Origin: Cryptomeria japonica | Lineage: Eukaryota > Streptophyta > Pinopsida > Cupressales > Cupressaceae | Direction: 5' to 3' | Length of the DNA: 64,000 nucleotides | Assembly (NCBI RefSeq): GCF_030272615.1 | Contig: NC_081406.1 | Coordinates: 258,219,386 to 258,283,385 of the forward strand | Shown here: piece by piece, positions 34,990 through 49,100 of the stretch | Layout: each line of letters opens with the position of its first letter | How positions within the stretch are numbered: position 1 is the first letter of the stretch | The notes under the pieces: model-generated | Told to the model about the DNA's origin: nothing | The model's input: the letters and a program-made list of their open reading frames with translations, nothing else | The model's database searches: none | Made by a program: the position numbers and the translations under genes

Positions 34990-36984
34990 GGAGTCTGAGA
35001 GTCTTTTCCCACAACAAAATCCTTTTCAAGGCTCCTTTTAGAATCCAAGGCTCTTGTAACTGGTAGACTAAAAGGCTTTTTGGACCTCTTCTTCTTGGAA
35101 GAATCCAAAGAAGCAAGAAGATTTGATTGGATACCAACATCAATCTCCAATTGAGTATTAACATACTTAGGCTTATGACCCCTCTTTGCAGGAGTAGGAA
35201 AAGGAGAAGTAGGCAAAAGTGGGGACTAAATCAAAGGTAAGCCATCTAGAGGAGCATTTCCAACAAGGGCCTTATCCTTACCTTGACCCATACCCTCCTC
35301 CCTAATAGCATGTGATGGATCCCCAAGAACAGAGGGAACCAAAGCCCTTTCTGGATTAAGCAATTCAAACTAACAGGGAAAGAAAATAAATCATTGTCCA
35401 ACCTACCTAAATCAGCTTTAATCGAGGTTATTATTTTATCAGCTAGATCAGAATTTAAGACAATGTTATTATTATTAACAATATTTTGCACTTGAGAAAT
35501 AAGATCATTAGCCGGAGCGATAAGAGGACTATTAGTATCAAAAGAGGGCTTATTAGAAACCAACTTAGCAGGGCTAACAGGCAAAGAAGAACCCTAAACA
35601 CCCGACTTATCTTTTTCCAGACCCACACATTTTGAGGGCAAATTCCAAACAACTTTAACATTACCCACACAAATATCCTTATCCAGGCCCAAGACTTGTG
35701 AAGGAAAAGAACAATTAATTGAATCTTTATTAATTCCAAATCAAACTTTTTTGTCCAAAGGAGAGATGACAAGTGAAATGTGATCTAGTCTTTGAACATA
35801 CTTGGCACAAAATTTCAAGAAAAACATTTAAGATTTCTGTCAATAGAAGAATCTATAGATCTGGAAGTAAATCTAATCTTTTTCATATCAAAAAACAAAG
35901 CCGAGTCCATAACAACTGAAGAACAAGAAAATTCCAATGAAACCCTCACAAGGGTTTGATGCCAAATACCAACAAAGGACCAAATGTTACAAGTTCGAGG
36001 AGGGGACACATTCACAGCAACAAGAACACAAATTTTAACCAAAAATACGTCATCCTAAAAAATAGAGTGCGATATTAAAAAATTTCCAAAAGAATCCCCA
36101 ATTTTCTTTAAAATATCTGACTCAACAAATTCAGAAGGTAGTTGAGGGAGTTTAAACCAGATAGGAATCTGTTTGGAAGGAACCCAAGAGGGCTCGAAGA
36201 AGGGTTTCCAGATTTCAACAAAGACCAAATTTTTACCCAACCAAAAAATCGGGGCCTATAAAGCCTTATCCCTAGCTTCAGGAGAATCAAACACAACAAT
36301 AAAAGCACTTGCAAATAAAACTTGGAAGTACAAGGTTCCATACCAGTGCGAGTGAATCTTACATTGAAGCTTTGAAACAGAAATAGAGTCTCCCCAAACA
36401 CAGATAATGACCACTAAAGCCTGAAGATCATGTGCCTTTTTCCCCAAATAAATATAAGAAGCATCAATCGAAGGTACCGGAAGCCATACAAAATTTGACT
36501 TCAAAGACCTCTCAGGATTCGGTAGAGGGCGAACAACTTCCTTTGATTTTTCCTTCCTCAAAGAGGGACCCAACATCTTTTTTATAGGGGAAACCCTAGG
36601 TTCTGTATTTGCCACCCAATATCGTGCCTTATTAACATCTTGGGAAGCCCTAAAATTGCCAACCCCTGAGCCATACCCCTTTATATGGCCCCATCCCTCT
36701 GTCTTTCGAAAAAACCCCTGAAAAATAACCAGAAGATGGGAAAGAATGGAAATATCATATAACATTTTTAACCCAAGGCAAACCCTCATTCCCCACATGA
36801 GCACCATGGAGAGGAAGACTAGAAGAAACATTATGTCGGGCAACCATGTCCACCCATTAACCATTTTGAAACACCCACTGAGGCACATGATCCATATTGG
36901 TGCCAAAAGGATCTTCAGGGGGATGGGGATCAGTGGTCGCTTCATCTCCCCAACCAAACTTGAAACCCTCCTCCTACATGACAA
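34990..36984 (-). pseudogene. LINE B ORF1 (DUF4283-type RNA-binding protein), disrupted
   Basis: Recognisable pieces on the minus strand: LPNPERSLKSNFVWLPVPSI and SPEARDKAL within 36984-36256, then PSKQIPIWFKLPQLPSEFVE (36240-36055), the second half of DUF4283. These are followed by low-complexity linker pieces down to about 34990, including a basic segment (KRGHKPKYVN, DSSKKKRSKKPFSLP). Several frame changes and stops separate the pieces. No complete CCHC knuckle was found. Confidence 0.65.
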
Positions 36985-37032
36985 AAATTCGCAACCCTAA
37001 AAAATTCACTCCACTCGTAAAATAATATTGTT

Positions 37033-37970
37033 ATTTTTCTTTCTAAATTATAACAAATATTAACATTTTATAGAGTGAATGCCCATTTATGATGCACATT
37101 TCATAAAAAGTAATAATATTTCATATTATTATTTAATGTGTGTAAATTTTAAAGAATATCACGCAAAATTGAGGAGAAGGTGTAAGGATATATATATATA
37201 TATATTTTTTAAATATAGATTTTAATATTATTATTTAAAAAAATATAGTTAATATTTTATTATTAACTTTTTTAATAAGAAAATATTTCAAAAAAAAAAA
37301 TTTTAATATAAGGATATGCTACTTGTATGTTTTTAAACCCAAAAAGAAAAAAATATTAAAAAAAGAAAGAATTAGCTTTATTCTTATTCTTCTTCTTTTT
37401 CTTTTTCTTTTAAGCAAATTCCTTTTTCATTAAGTTTAATTTTAAATATTTATATCATTTTATGAAATTAAAAATAATTATTAAAATTAATTTAATTCAT
37501 AATTATTTGTTTTCTTAAAAAATTAATTGGTGTAGAATAATTATATTTTGAACTAAAAACTTTCTTTTATTGTCTTCTATTTATAAGAATATCTTTTATG
37601 TTATCTTTTTTTATTAGATATTCTATTTTATTTTTATTTTTAATTCTTCTTTTTCATTTAAGAATTAATTTATATTAAGTTAAATTTTATTTCAATTATT
37701 TATTCTTTCTTATGAAATTAAAAATTATAATTAAAAGATATTAGAATTAATTTAATTTTAAATTTTTGTCTTATGAAAATTTATTTATTGTAGAATAATA
37801 TATTTGAACTTTTGTTTTAATTTATAAAATAAAATAAATTTCAACTTAAAACCTAAATTAAAAATTTGAAGTGAAAAGGAGAGAGAAAGAGAGGGAGATA
37901 AATTGACTTTTGATTACTCGTTTCATGTCAATAATTTAAGGATATCATGTCTCCTCGTTGACTTATATTT
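37033..37970. other. Extremely AT-rich, nothing recognised
   Basis: Poly-A/poly-T rich DNA with a short (AT)n at about 37191-37204. No coding signal. Confidence 0.6.
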
Positions 37971-39850
<1,880 letters not shown>

Positions 39851-42004
39851 TGTAAAGTCAATGAAAATTTTAATTACCATTATTTGTATACAAGGATACT
39901 ACTAACCAATATTAGACATGGTTGATTATTCATCAATTATTTTCTCTATTTGACTCATGTCATTTCCAAGCACTATCATGCCATCTTTTCTATATTCAAG
40001 AAGCATTTTAACAATTACATATCTCCTACATGTACACCTATACTCTTTTTTGTTCTTATAAATAACCATTTTTGTTTGACACCATATTTTCTAGCTATTG
40101 AGGGTCAAATTAAATTCTTTAATCCTATCTCATTATAATTTCACACTCAATGCATCTTGGAGTCATAATAGTGACACCATAACCTTACCCACGTGGTTGG
40201 TTACAAGGGTGTGCTACATCTAATATTGTATATTTATCTTGCCACTAGTGGCCTATTGCCTTACTTTTACCATTTTCTACTCAAACTACTTGGATAATCA
40301 TGATATGTATGTTTTTTTGTTTAAATGTTCTATAAACTTAGATAGATTTTTCTGATATTTAGGGTCATATCATTAATCTACTTTGCCAATTCTATTGTAA
40401 TTTGTATTTATTTACACCTATCTCTATCCCATGTGATTGCAATGCTTATAATTTGAGATGCCTAACCTAATTGTCATAAATTACATTCATGACAGCAATT
40501 TAACTTTTATAACTTAAATTATTATATGCTTAGCTTATATATCACAACTTATTTGGATTGGGCAAATTTTCTTTCATTAAATTCTAGATGTGTTGATTTG
40601 GAACTATTAATGTTGAACCCTAATATGAGCAATGAGAAATATTACAAAGAATATTTGATTTTGATTTTGATTGTGATATTAATGATGACGAAGGTGATAA
40701 TGTTGTATTTATGAGTACAATAGATAGGTCGACACACCATAAGGGAGAGAACACCATGTCGGGAGAAGGAACCTAACATTTTAAAAGTGAAGGGTTATGA
40801 TGGAATAGAAACACATTTTAAATATTTAGAAATATTTAAGTGTCTATTAATTATTTAGATAATTGCATGTGAACTTCTTATTTCATTTAAAGTTTCGAAA
40901 AAAATAAAAAATTTAGAACACATTTTTGTTAGAAATGAAAGTTAATAACATTGAGAGAAAATTATTTCTATATTAAATTTCAGAAGGAATCTTCGTATTT
41001 TTATGTTTTTGAAGTTTTATTCACAACCTGGACAAAATTTAGTATTATGAGGGAGTTAAATTATAATTAATTTTGCTAATTATTAAAATTCTTGATTCGT
41101 AACTCCTTTTGGGAGTGGATGGCTAATGCCTTCATGCAATACTCTGAATTGGCATAAGTGCTAAAATTAGCCTAATACAGGAAGGAATCATGTAAGAAAT
41201 TTTAGACGGGTCATAAGAAGTTCAAAGAAGACTATTTGAGGAAGAGAGAACGCAACATAACAAGTATTCAATGGGATTGGAAAACAGGGAAATATATTTT
41301 TGTATATTAAGAGGATTTGCACTTGTTGCAGGAGACTAAGTGACAAGGTGGAAGGAGGGAGAGTGGAAGCGAACCTTACAGCTCGGTAGATCATGATATA
41401 CAGTTTCACTATTTTATTTCTTATTACGGTATGAAACTGCTAAGACGCATGCTCTTTGATAAGATCTTATGTTTCTCATTTGCATAGTTGTATTTATATA
41501 TATATATTGGGGCTTTAGCTTCTTGTTCTATTGCAAAAACTTTGATAGTTTTTGCTACTGTGTCTCCCGTCCTTCGATCTCCATCTACATTTCGTTGTCT
41601 TGTAATCATTAGGGTTTGTCAAACAAATTATATTATTATGCTGAGATATCTTTATCTTTAATGCTGAGATTTGTTTTAGTATACGGAGGATATGGAGTAC
41701 ACAATACACATGGGGTAGTTGGGATTACTTCCAACAAATAATACTCTAATATTTATGCTTCCATAGATGTATATCTTTGAATCTGCGCTCACCTTGACAT
41801 AGTTATAGATGAAAATAACAAGAATTTAATCTATATCTCTCAATTGCAATATCCTGAAAATTAACCTTATCGTTGCTGCTACTTTTCATGGATGATCATA
41901 ACCTGGTGAGAAGATTTTTCCTTTTTACAGAAGAAGTTTCTTTGTTTTCCAAACTGTGGCTTATGTCTATTGGTAGCTCATTATTTATTTTTTGCATTAA
42001 ATAT
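39851..42004. other. Intergenic DNA, nothing recognised
   Basis: No convincing ORF or repeat. Its right limit is where homology with the upstream block of gene copy 1 (6797) begins. Confidence 0.5.
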
Positions 42005-42854
42005 TTGTATAATAATGTTAAGATGTTATTAAGAGAGGATATTATGAAATAGTATGTGATAAGATCAATTATAGAATTATGAGAAATCCCAGTCCCTTAG
42101 ATATGGTCAGAATTCAGCTAGCAGTTCCGTTTCAAACATGAGTTAGTTTAACAGGTTTAATTTTGGTTAAGAAAAACAAGAAATATATTGAACATTGTAA
42201 TAAGGATGAGCTATAAAACTGTGAATTGAATAATATGCTGAAATAAACTGTTTCAGGATATACAAAATTGAATAATGGGAAAACTTTGGGTTGCGTAATG
42301 GATTGAACTGAGGATAGGGAGAAATTATCAGTCGGTTAATCTTAAAGAAGCACGTTATTCAAAATAGAAATGATAACATTCAGAGTTGGTAAGGGAATAT
42401 CCCATCAAATCCAGATGTTACGAGTCAATTCTCTTACGTAGACGGCGCGGCATCGACTTAGATAATTTACAGCAGCAGAGCAATTACATAACCGTTACAT
42501 GCAGTAACTCATATATAGATCTTGCTTAAAAACTGACATATTAATGCATTGCGGTGTAATGGATTGAATATAGGATAAGAAGGAATTATCAGTTGGGTAA
42601 TCTTAAACAAGCACGTTATTCAAATAAGAATTGATAACATTCAGAGTTTGGTAAGAAGATAACAGAAGAAATCGACCAGTTTCGAGTCAATTCTCTTATC
42701 GTATCCTGCACGGCAATGACTGTTTACGTTGCAGTTTATTGGTAGATTTGGACTTTTATTGCTGCTCATGTGATTTATATGTTTTGGGAAGCACGAGAAA
42801 AGTTTGATATTTGAAACATTTTCAATTTGTGCAGCTCCAAGTTGTTCGTGGGTC
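42005..42854 (+). promoter_or_regulatory. Upstream region of gene copy 2 with repeated modules
   Basis: Continuous homology to 6797-6975 and 11004-11662 upstream of copy 1. Two module copies: about 42297-42400 and 42553-42660 (AATGGATTGAA, GGTTAATCTTAAAGAAGCACG in the first; GGGTAATCTTAAACAAGCACG in the second). Then the single CAATGACTGTTTACGTTGCA unit (about 42714) and GGACTTTTATTGCTGCTCATG shared with copy 3. The run to the coding exon is uninterrupted, so this is probably nearest the ancestral promoter arrangement. A TTTCAATTTGTGCAG at 42821-42835 could be a 5' UTR splice acceptor. Confidence 0.5.
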
Positions 42855-42863
42855 ATGGCCAGT

Positions 42864-44078
42864 ATGGATCTAAGCAAGAGAGAGAGCGTTTTGGGAGTGA
42901 TCTGCTGTGTGTTGGTGTTTTTCACACTGCTCTCCAACAAGCCACTTTTCGAACAGGCCATCTCCAATGTCCTCAACAGCCAATTTCAAGGAGAGCTGAA
43001 GAATCACAATTCAGTAAGTCACAATCTGAGATCAAATTTCAATCTTTGAAACGAAGACAATATTTTGAAGAGTGAATTGTAGTGATTTTCTTATTGATGT
43101 AGTGGTTTTAGACTGAACAGGACGAGTTGACATTAGCTCTGGGCAGGGCTTCCATGCCCAACAAGACGGTGATAATTACCACAGTGAACGCAGCGTGGAT
43201 GGAATCTGGAGGCATTTTTGACTTGTTTATGAAGAGTTTTGAAATTGGGGAAGAAACGCGACCACTGCTAAACAATCTGCTGGTGGTTGCCCATGATGAA
43301 AAGGCATTCAACGCCTGCACACAAATCCATCATCACTGCTATCGATTAAAGACTGCAGGAATTGATTTTTCAGGCGAGAGCGTCTTCATGTCGGAGGATT
43401 ACTTGAAGATGACACGCTCTAAAATCCTCTTCCTCACCAATGTCCTACACAGAGGCTACACCTTTCTTTTCTCCGTAAGTGTAATCTTTATCAACTCTAG
43501 TATTCAGATGGTATACTGACTTATTTGGCCATGAGCATTTATATTTTTATTGTTAATTTTATTAAGTTCTTGTTTTTGCACAGGATTCAGATATAATATG
43601 GCTTAGAAACCCATTTCAGAGGTTTTTAAGGGACACAGATCTTGAAATGTCGTGCGATAAGTTTTCAGGGAATCCAGGTGATATGAGAAATCAAGAAAAT
43701 ACAGGGTTCATGTTAGTCCGTTCAAACAATAGGACTATTCAGATGATGGAGGTGTGGCACAATTCCACGATAATGAGGCCCCACATGCATGATCAGGATG
43801 TATGGAACGCCATTAAGTTGACTAGAAATATTACTGAAATAGGTCTGCGTGCACGCTTCCTTGATACCAAGTATTTCAGTGGATTTTGCCAATCTAGTAA
43901 AGATTTGAGTGTGGTGTGCACTATGCATGCAAATTGTTGTAGAGGATTGAAGGCCAAAATTCATGATTTGAGAGACGCTCTTGAAGATTGGACATCCTTC
44001 CAATCTAGTGGATTGAATAAGACAAAGGTGCATTGGAGAGCTAGAGAGGAATGTAAACGTTCTTGGCTGACAAAATGA
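42864..44078 (+). CDS. Nucleotide-diphospho-sugar transferase (GT77-like), copy 2
   Basis: Exons 42864-43013, 43121-43474 and 43584-44078 give 332 residues, same phases and exon lengths as copy 1 (150, 354 and 495 nt). About 88% identical to copy 1 by eye. The anchor (LGVICCVLVFFTLLS), DxD (DSDIIWLRNPF), NTGFMLVRSNNRT, MHDQDVWNAIK and MHANCCRGLKAK are all present, so it looks functional; it keeps the HDQDV and WHNST residues that copy 1 lost. An extra in-frame ATG lies at 42855. Expected to sit in the Golgi membrane and transfer a sugar from a nucleotide donor; donor and acceptor cannot be told from sequence. A probable polyadenylation signal (AATAAA) lies at about 44178. No premature stop or splice defect seen. 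Confidence 0.9.
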
Positions 44079-44549
44079 TATAACTTTGAGAAAATTAGCA
44101 TGTAAATTTATCTATTGTAAGCTATTATTTGCTAGTCCTTGTTTTTGACGAGAATTGTAATATTTATAATGTATTGAATAAATAGTTTATAGTGTTTTCA
44201 AAATAATGAAAAGGAAAAATAATTGTTATTGTCTAATATTTATTATTTATTATGTTTTTTTGGTTGATTATATAAATTTTTATAATTAAAATTACATAAG
44301 AAAACAAAAACCAGTCATAATTCATGGGTAAGAAAAAATAAATTGTCTTAATATTGTCAAACTCCATGCATTTACTCTACTTGTTATGGGGATGACATTT
44401 GAAAAGGGTTGTAAATGTCACATATTTGATGTGATAGATGAAAATTGGTTTTAATAAAAAGAGGTTAATTTCCTTTAACTATATTCTCGCCAACTACACT
44501 AACATGAATAGGCCCCTTGAGAAGGATATCTCTCGGTGTATTCTATATA
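44079..44549. other. 3' flank of gene copy 2
   Basis: The first part aligns with the 3' flank of copy 1 (AATAATTGTTATTGTCTAAT). The remainder is AT-rich and passes into LINE C. Confidence 0.5.
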
Positions 44550-46148
44550 TTATAAAATTAAATATATAGGATAGCTCTCAACCTATGATAAGGTTGACTA
44601 GAGATTTTTGTGTAAGGTCCTTGAGACGTATGGATTTAACAAACAATGGGTTAAATGGATCTTCACTTGGATCTTCCGAATGTGTGCTCACACATGTGTG
44701 AGCAAGAGGAGGGTAGGGACACTTGTCACATTATGACAAGTTTAGATCTTGGTCCATGTAGATGGATTCAAGGGTTAGGATTTAATGGACAAGGATTGAG
44801 GATGAGGTTGAATAAAATAATAAGAGAAATGATAATGGAGATTAATTAGTTTAATCAATTAATTAAGTAGGAATTAATTAATTGGTTTAGTAGGAGGATT
44901 TGTAGGACAAGGTTAAACATAATTAAATAAATATAAATTTATTTAATTAATGGTGAAGGTTGAATTTAATTAAATAAATGTAAATTTATTTAATTAAAGG
45001 TGGTGGGTTAAGATAAAGGATTAATTAAATAAATAATAAATATTTATTTAATTGGCTAGAATGGGATAAGGTCAAGTGTAGTTGGGTATAGACAAATTTA
45101 GATGTCTATAATGGATTTAACAAACAATGGGTTAAATGGATCTTCACTTGCATATCTATTATGAGGTTTTTTGTTCTTATCAATGGCTCCCCCGAAGGAT
45201 TCTTTGAGGTGTTTTGGGGACTGAGACAAGGGGATCCCTTATCCCCTTTTCTTTATATTATCGTTGAGGCTAGAATTTTTGGCCTTGGATCAAGAAGTCA
45301 ACCAATCCAAATTTGAAGTTTTTTTCCTAAACACCCCTCAGAGATTGGAAGCTAAAATACTAAACATCTTCAAATTTAAGAGAGGGATGTTGCCATGTTC
45401 ATATCTTGGACTTCCATTAGATAAAGCTTTGAGAAATACTAAACTATGGAATCCCGTCAAGGGGAAAGTTGAGAACAAATTATCTTCTTGGAAAGGAAAA
45501 TGGCTTTCTTGGGTAGGAAGGCTAGTCATGCTTAAAGCCATTATATTCTCTCTTCCCATTTATCTATTATCATTATTGACAATCATAATGGGAGTTAACC
45601 AATAAATAGTGCAGAAGGTGATGAGGTTCTTCCAGCAAGGCTTTACAGAGGAGAAAGTGGCACTCATATCCTAGGAGAAGATATACAGACCTAAGGAGCA
45701 TGGTGGGGTGGGTTTGAGGATCCAAATTTGGTAGAATAAGGCCCTAGGTACCATTCTAGTATGGAGAATGTATAAAGAGTCGCAACTAAAATGGGCTAAG
45801 ATATTACAAGACAAATATCTCAACAACAATAATCCTTCAAAAATTCTTAGGGTGGCCAATCCTCCCAAAGGCTCAAAGGTATGGAATTTTATGCTTAAGT
45901 GTAGACTATTAATTACATATTACCTATCTTGGGACACTTATGATGGGGGTTCTTCTCTTTTTTCAGAAGACTCCTTGGGGGGTCATCTGAGAATTGATAA
46001 TTATAATGTAGTGATTTAGACCAAAGCATATTTGAAGTAGCATTAGGGTAATAGGGTTAAAGACTTTGTGATTTTTGTTCAAAATGACCCTTCTTTGGGA
46101 TGAAAATGGAAGGATTTAGATTCTCTTCCCTTGTTGTGGGTGGATATT
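44550..46148 (+). mobile_element. LINE C fragment: reverse transcriptase and following region
   Basis: Plus-strand reverse-transcriptase remnants: YDKVD and YGFNKQWVKWIFT (44590-44669), then, after a 441-bp insert, VLINGSPEGFFEVFWGLRQG and DPLSPFLYI (45170-45260). The frame 45264-45605 (PCSYLGLPLDKALRNTKLW, SSWKGKWLSWVGRLVMLKAI) is the thumb/connection region, and 45770-46010 (KWAKILQDKYL, NPPKGSKVWNF) the part before zf-RVT. The segment holding the catalytic FADD between DPLSPF and the thumb is deleted, and several stops occur. The LINE is cut at 46148 by gypsy 2; its RNase H end lies at 52800-53480. Confidence 0.75.
44670..45110. mobile_element. 441-bp AT-rich insert flanked by 40-bp direct repeats
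   Basis: A 40-bp stretch of LINE C (44630-44669) is repeated without mismatch at 45111-45150 and the DNA between is foreign to the LINE. The left part contains GTGTGCTCACACATGTGTGA and a near-palindromic GACACTTGTCACATTATGAC; the right part has several inverted AATTAAATAAAT / ATTTATTTAATT pairs able to form hairpins. Non-coding. The duplication is far longer than those of DNA transposons. Confidence 0.6.
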
Positions 46149-49100
46149 GTAGTGTCATAAATGATGCCTCATGCATTTATGACAGGGTTCGTGATTGATA
46201 TTTTATCATTTTGACATCATGGCCTCTAAAGATAAAGTGTTTCCAATCACCGTAAGACTTCAATTGGGATTATCTTTAGTTGGACATAAGCATAGTGCAT
46301 AGATGTCTATGCACTGTGCTAATGTTCCGATAGTTCCTCAAATTCAAATGGCCTATTATGCTCCATCCTTTCAATGACATGTTTCCCTTGGCTTGGGCAC
46401 ATCCAAAATAGTCACTTCTGTCCATTTTTAGTTTTAAAATCCTATCATTTTGCTAATTGGACCCCCTTCTTTTTCTTTTTCTCTCTCTCCATGATCTCTT
46501 GGCTCTAAAAAAAATCCCTTGGTGCTTTTATTATCATGAGCTCTCTGAAACCGTTATCACACTCTTGGATCTCTCACAGTAGAAAGATTACATCGATCTT
46601 TGTCACACTCTTATCTCGAGAGAAGGGTTTGGCTAAAATACTTTGTCTTCTCTCTTGTCTTATTAATTCTTAATATTGCATTGTCATATCTAACGAATCA
46701 TTGAATGCATCTATTATCTAGGCACATTTAAGTCATTTATCTTTATATCTTATGCAATAGGGGTTTTCCTCCATTAAGCGGGGTTTGTTTCTATTGCATC
46801 TAATGTAATAGGGGTTTTTCTCCATTAGGCAAGGTTTGTTTCTATTACATTTATCTCTTATCCATTCTATCAATTTGGTTGTCCATGGCGGTAGAAACAC
46901 CAAAGCAAGGTTTGATTAAGGCAAACCCCTATTCAGCCCCAAAATTTTCCCCTTGTCTAAGTGTGTGTAAGTGACAAACATATTATGTGCTACAAATAGT
47001 AGATTTTGGGGTACTCCCATGCATTTTTAGTTCTATGTCCATACAGACAACAATGCAGTGCACATATATGCTCGTGATGCACTGACATCTGAAATTCAAG
47101 ACTGAATAAGCCTTGTGGTAAAATTTACCTTTTGTTTATATACTTCCTATCATAATTTCAATATCCTTATTCTATTATATGTTTTTTATATTTAGTAGTA
47201 TTGATATATTAGTTCAATTGTTGTTTGATTTATGTTATTTTTATCCCTTGGCTCACCTAAGCACTAGTAAAGTGAGGTAGTGTGAATGTAGATTTATTCC
47301 TTGAGATTCTTCATCTTGAAGGTAGCAAATCCCTTCCTCTACATTTTGGTTCAAACCCAAAGTGAATTCCTTATGTCAAATCTTTTTCTCTTAGAGTTTG
47401 GTGCATTTGTTAAGGCATTCTCTAAGGATGACTTTGATATGCTAGATGAGGCCTTGGAGGACTTTCTAGAAACATCTCCTCCTAGTTGTGGAGATGTTAA
47501 ATATTGTTTATCCCCAACCTTCTCTTCCTCCAGCGATGAAGAGTCTATGATTGTCATTGTTGTCTTTGTGGCTCCATGAAGGCCTAAAATACTACGCATC
47601 TATGTGAATGCAACTAGTCCTACTAAAAAAGTTAAATCCATTGGTGGTAAATTGTTTAAGGGAGATGTTCTTGATTTGTATACTAAGTTTATTTAGTCTA
47701 AGAAAACTCCCTACAATTCTCTTTCTCCTACATATAATACAAGGAGGAATAAAAAACATCCCAATTAGTCAAGCTCACATTTACCATCATCTTAGCCAAG
47801 TATTCCTCAAGTACCCTAGTGATGATGATCTTATCGAGCAACTTAGAATTACTCATGCTAAGATCTCGATATGGGAATTTCTTCAATACTACTCTAGTGT
47901 AGATCAAGGTATGCTACAACAGGCTTTGCAAAATATTTTCTCACCTTATTTCAATGAGACCAATGGATATGAATGCGCTGATGGACCATATTCAAATGGA
48001 TTCGACAAATATTACATTCTATCCTCATGAACTCCAGCCTCCTGAAGTGAGGAGCTTGGTTGAGCCATTGATGATAATTTTTCATGTTAATGGTCTTGAC
48101 ATTAGATGAACTCTTGTTGACACAAGGTTGACACTTAATGTTTGTAGCTTAGATTTATTACCATTTAGATTAAAGTAGATCCAAATTCACTTGTAACATC
48201 TTTATTTATCTGTGGCTTTGATAATAATAGAAAGATTGTTGTGGGCACTGTAATTTTTCTCTTGAAGGTTGGACCTGTTACCATCCCAACCTTGGTACAT
48301 GTGATGCCAGGGCCTTTATCTTACAACCTTCTTTTCGGTAGACCCTGGGTTCACGCTTTGGGAGTTGTTTCTTCTACCCTTCATGGGTCAATAAAGTTTG
48401 TTTCAAATAATCAGGTGGTCACGATCAAGCCTAACTCTGATTTCGTGCACTTATGTCAAATGGCAGCAATAGGCTAGGCCTCAATTACACCTTCATTTCA
48501 AAATTATACTTCAACATTATCTTCTCTGATGATAACCTCTGCTTCTATAGAGTCTCATAAGAAAGAGATCTAGAAGAATTATAAAGAGTTAAAGAAGAAG
48601 TTACCTAAGAATCAGGATCCTCCAAAAGAGGGTCTTCCCAAAGTAGACCTCCCCAAAGCACAAAACTCTAAGTCTACCTCTGTTAATTCACCGTCTAGCA
48701 AACCATGATCTTTGCTTAAGGTAAAGGCATGCTTGGGTGATGATTAAGGTTCCTTAGACTTCATGGATTATCATGTCGATGAATATAAGGTTGACCCCAT
48801 CCACCTAAGATTTCCTAAACTTTCATTCACCTTGGCCACAAAAGATGATTACACATCTGTAAAGCCAGGTGATACTTATTACATTAATCATATTTTCTAC
48901 ACAAAACCTATGAACTCCAGAGACCTTCATGGCATCTATGGTCTAGGATATAACATTGTCTCAAAACTCGGTCATGATGGTAGAGGTTGTGGACCTAATG
49001 GACAAGGTATTCAAATTTCTTTGGAACTTGAACTTCGTCATCATAACACTAGAATTGGGTATTGACATACATATTGTAAGGAAAAAGAATGGTTAAATGT

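Larger units (their letters stand above)
29292..37016 (-). mobile_element. Full-length LINE with 16-bp target duplication (LINE B)
   Basis: GTAAAATAATATTGTT occurs at 29276-29291 and again at 37017-37032 with no mismatch. The 7.7 kb between reads on the minus strand as a complete plant LINE: 5' UTR, ORF1 (about 36980-34990), ORF2 (34947-30770) and a long 3' region ending in poly-A (plus-strand T run at about 29290-29301). The full length and clean duplication mean the 5' and 3' ends are both known. Both ORFs are broken, so it is inactive. Confidence 0.88.

Noticed and set aside
46756-46855. 51-bp tandem pair as a satellite or regulatory switch
   Set aside because: It lies in the left LTR region of gypsy 2 and is explained as part of that element.
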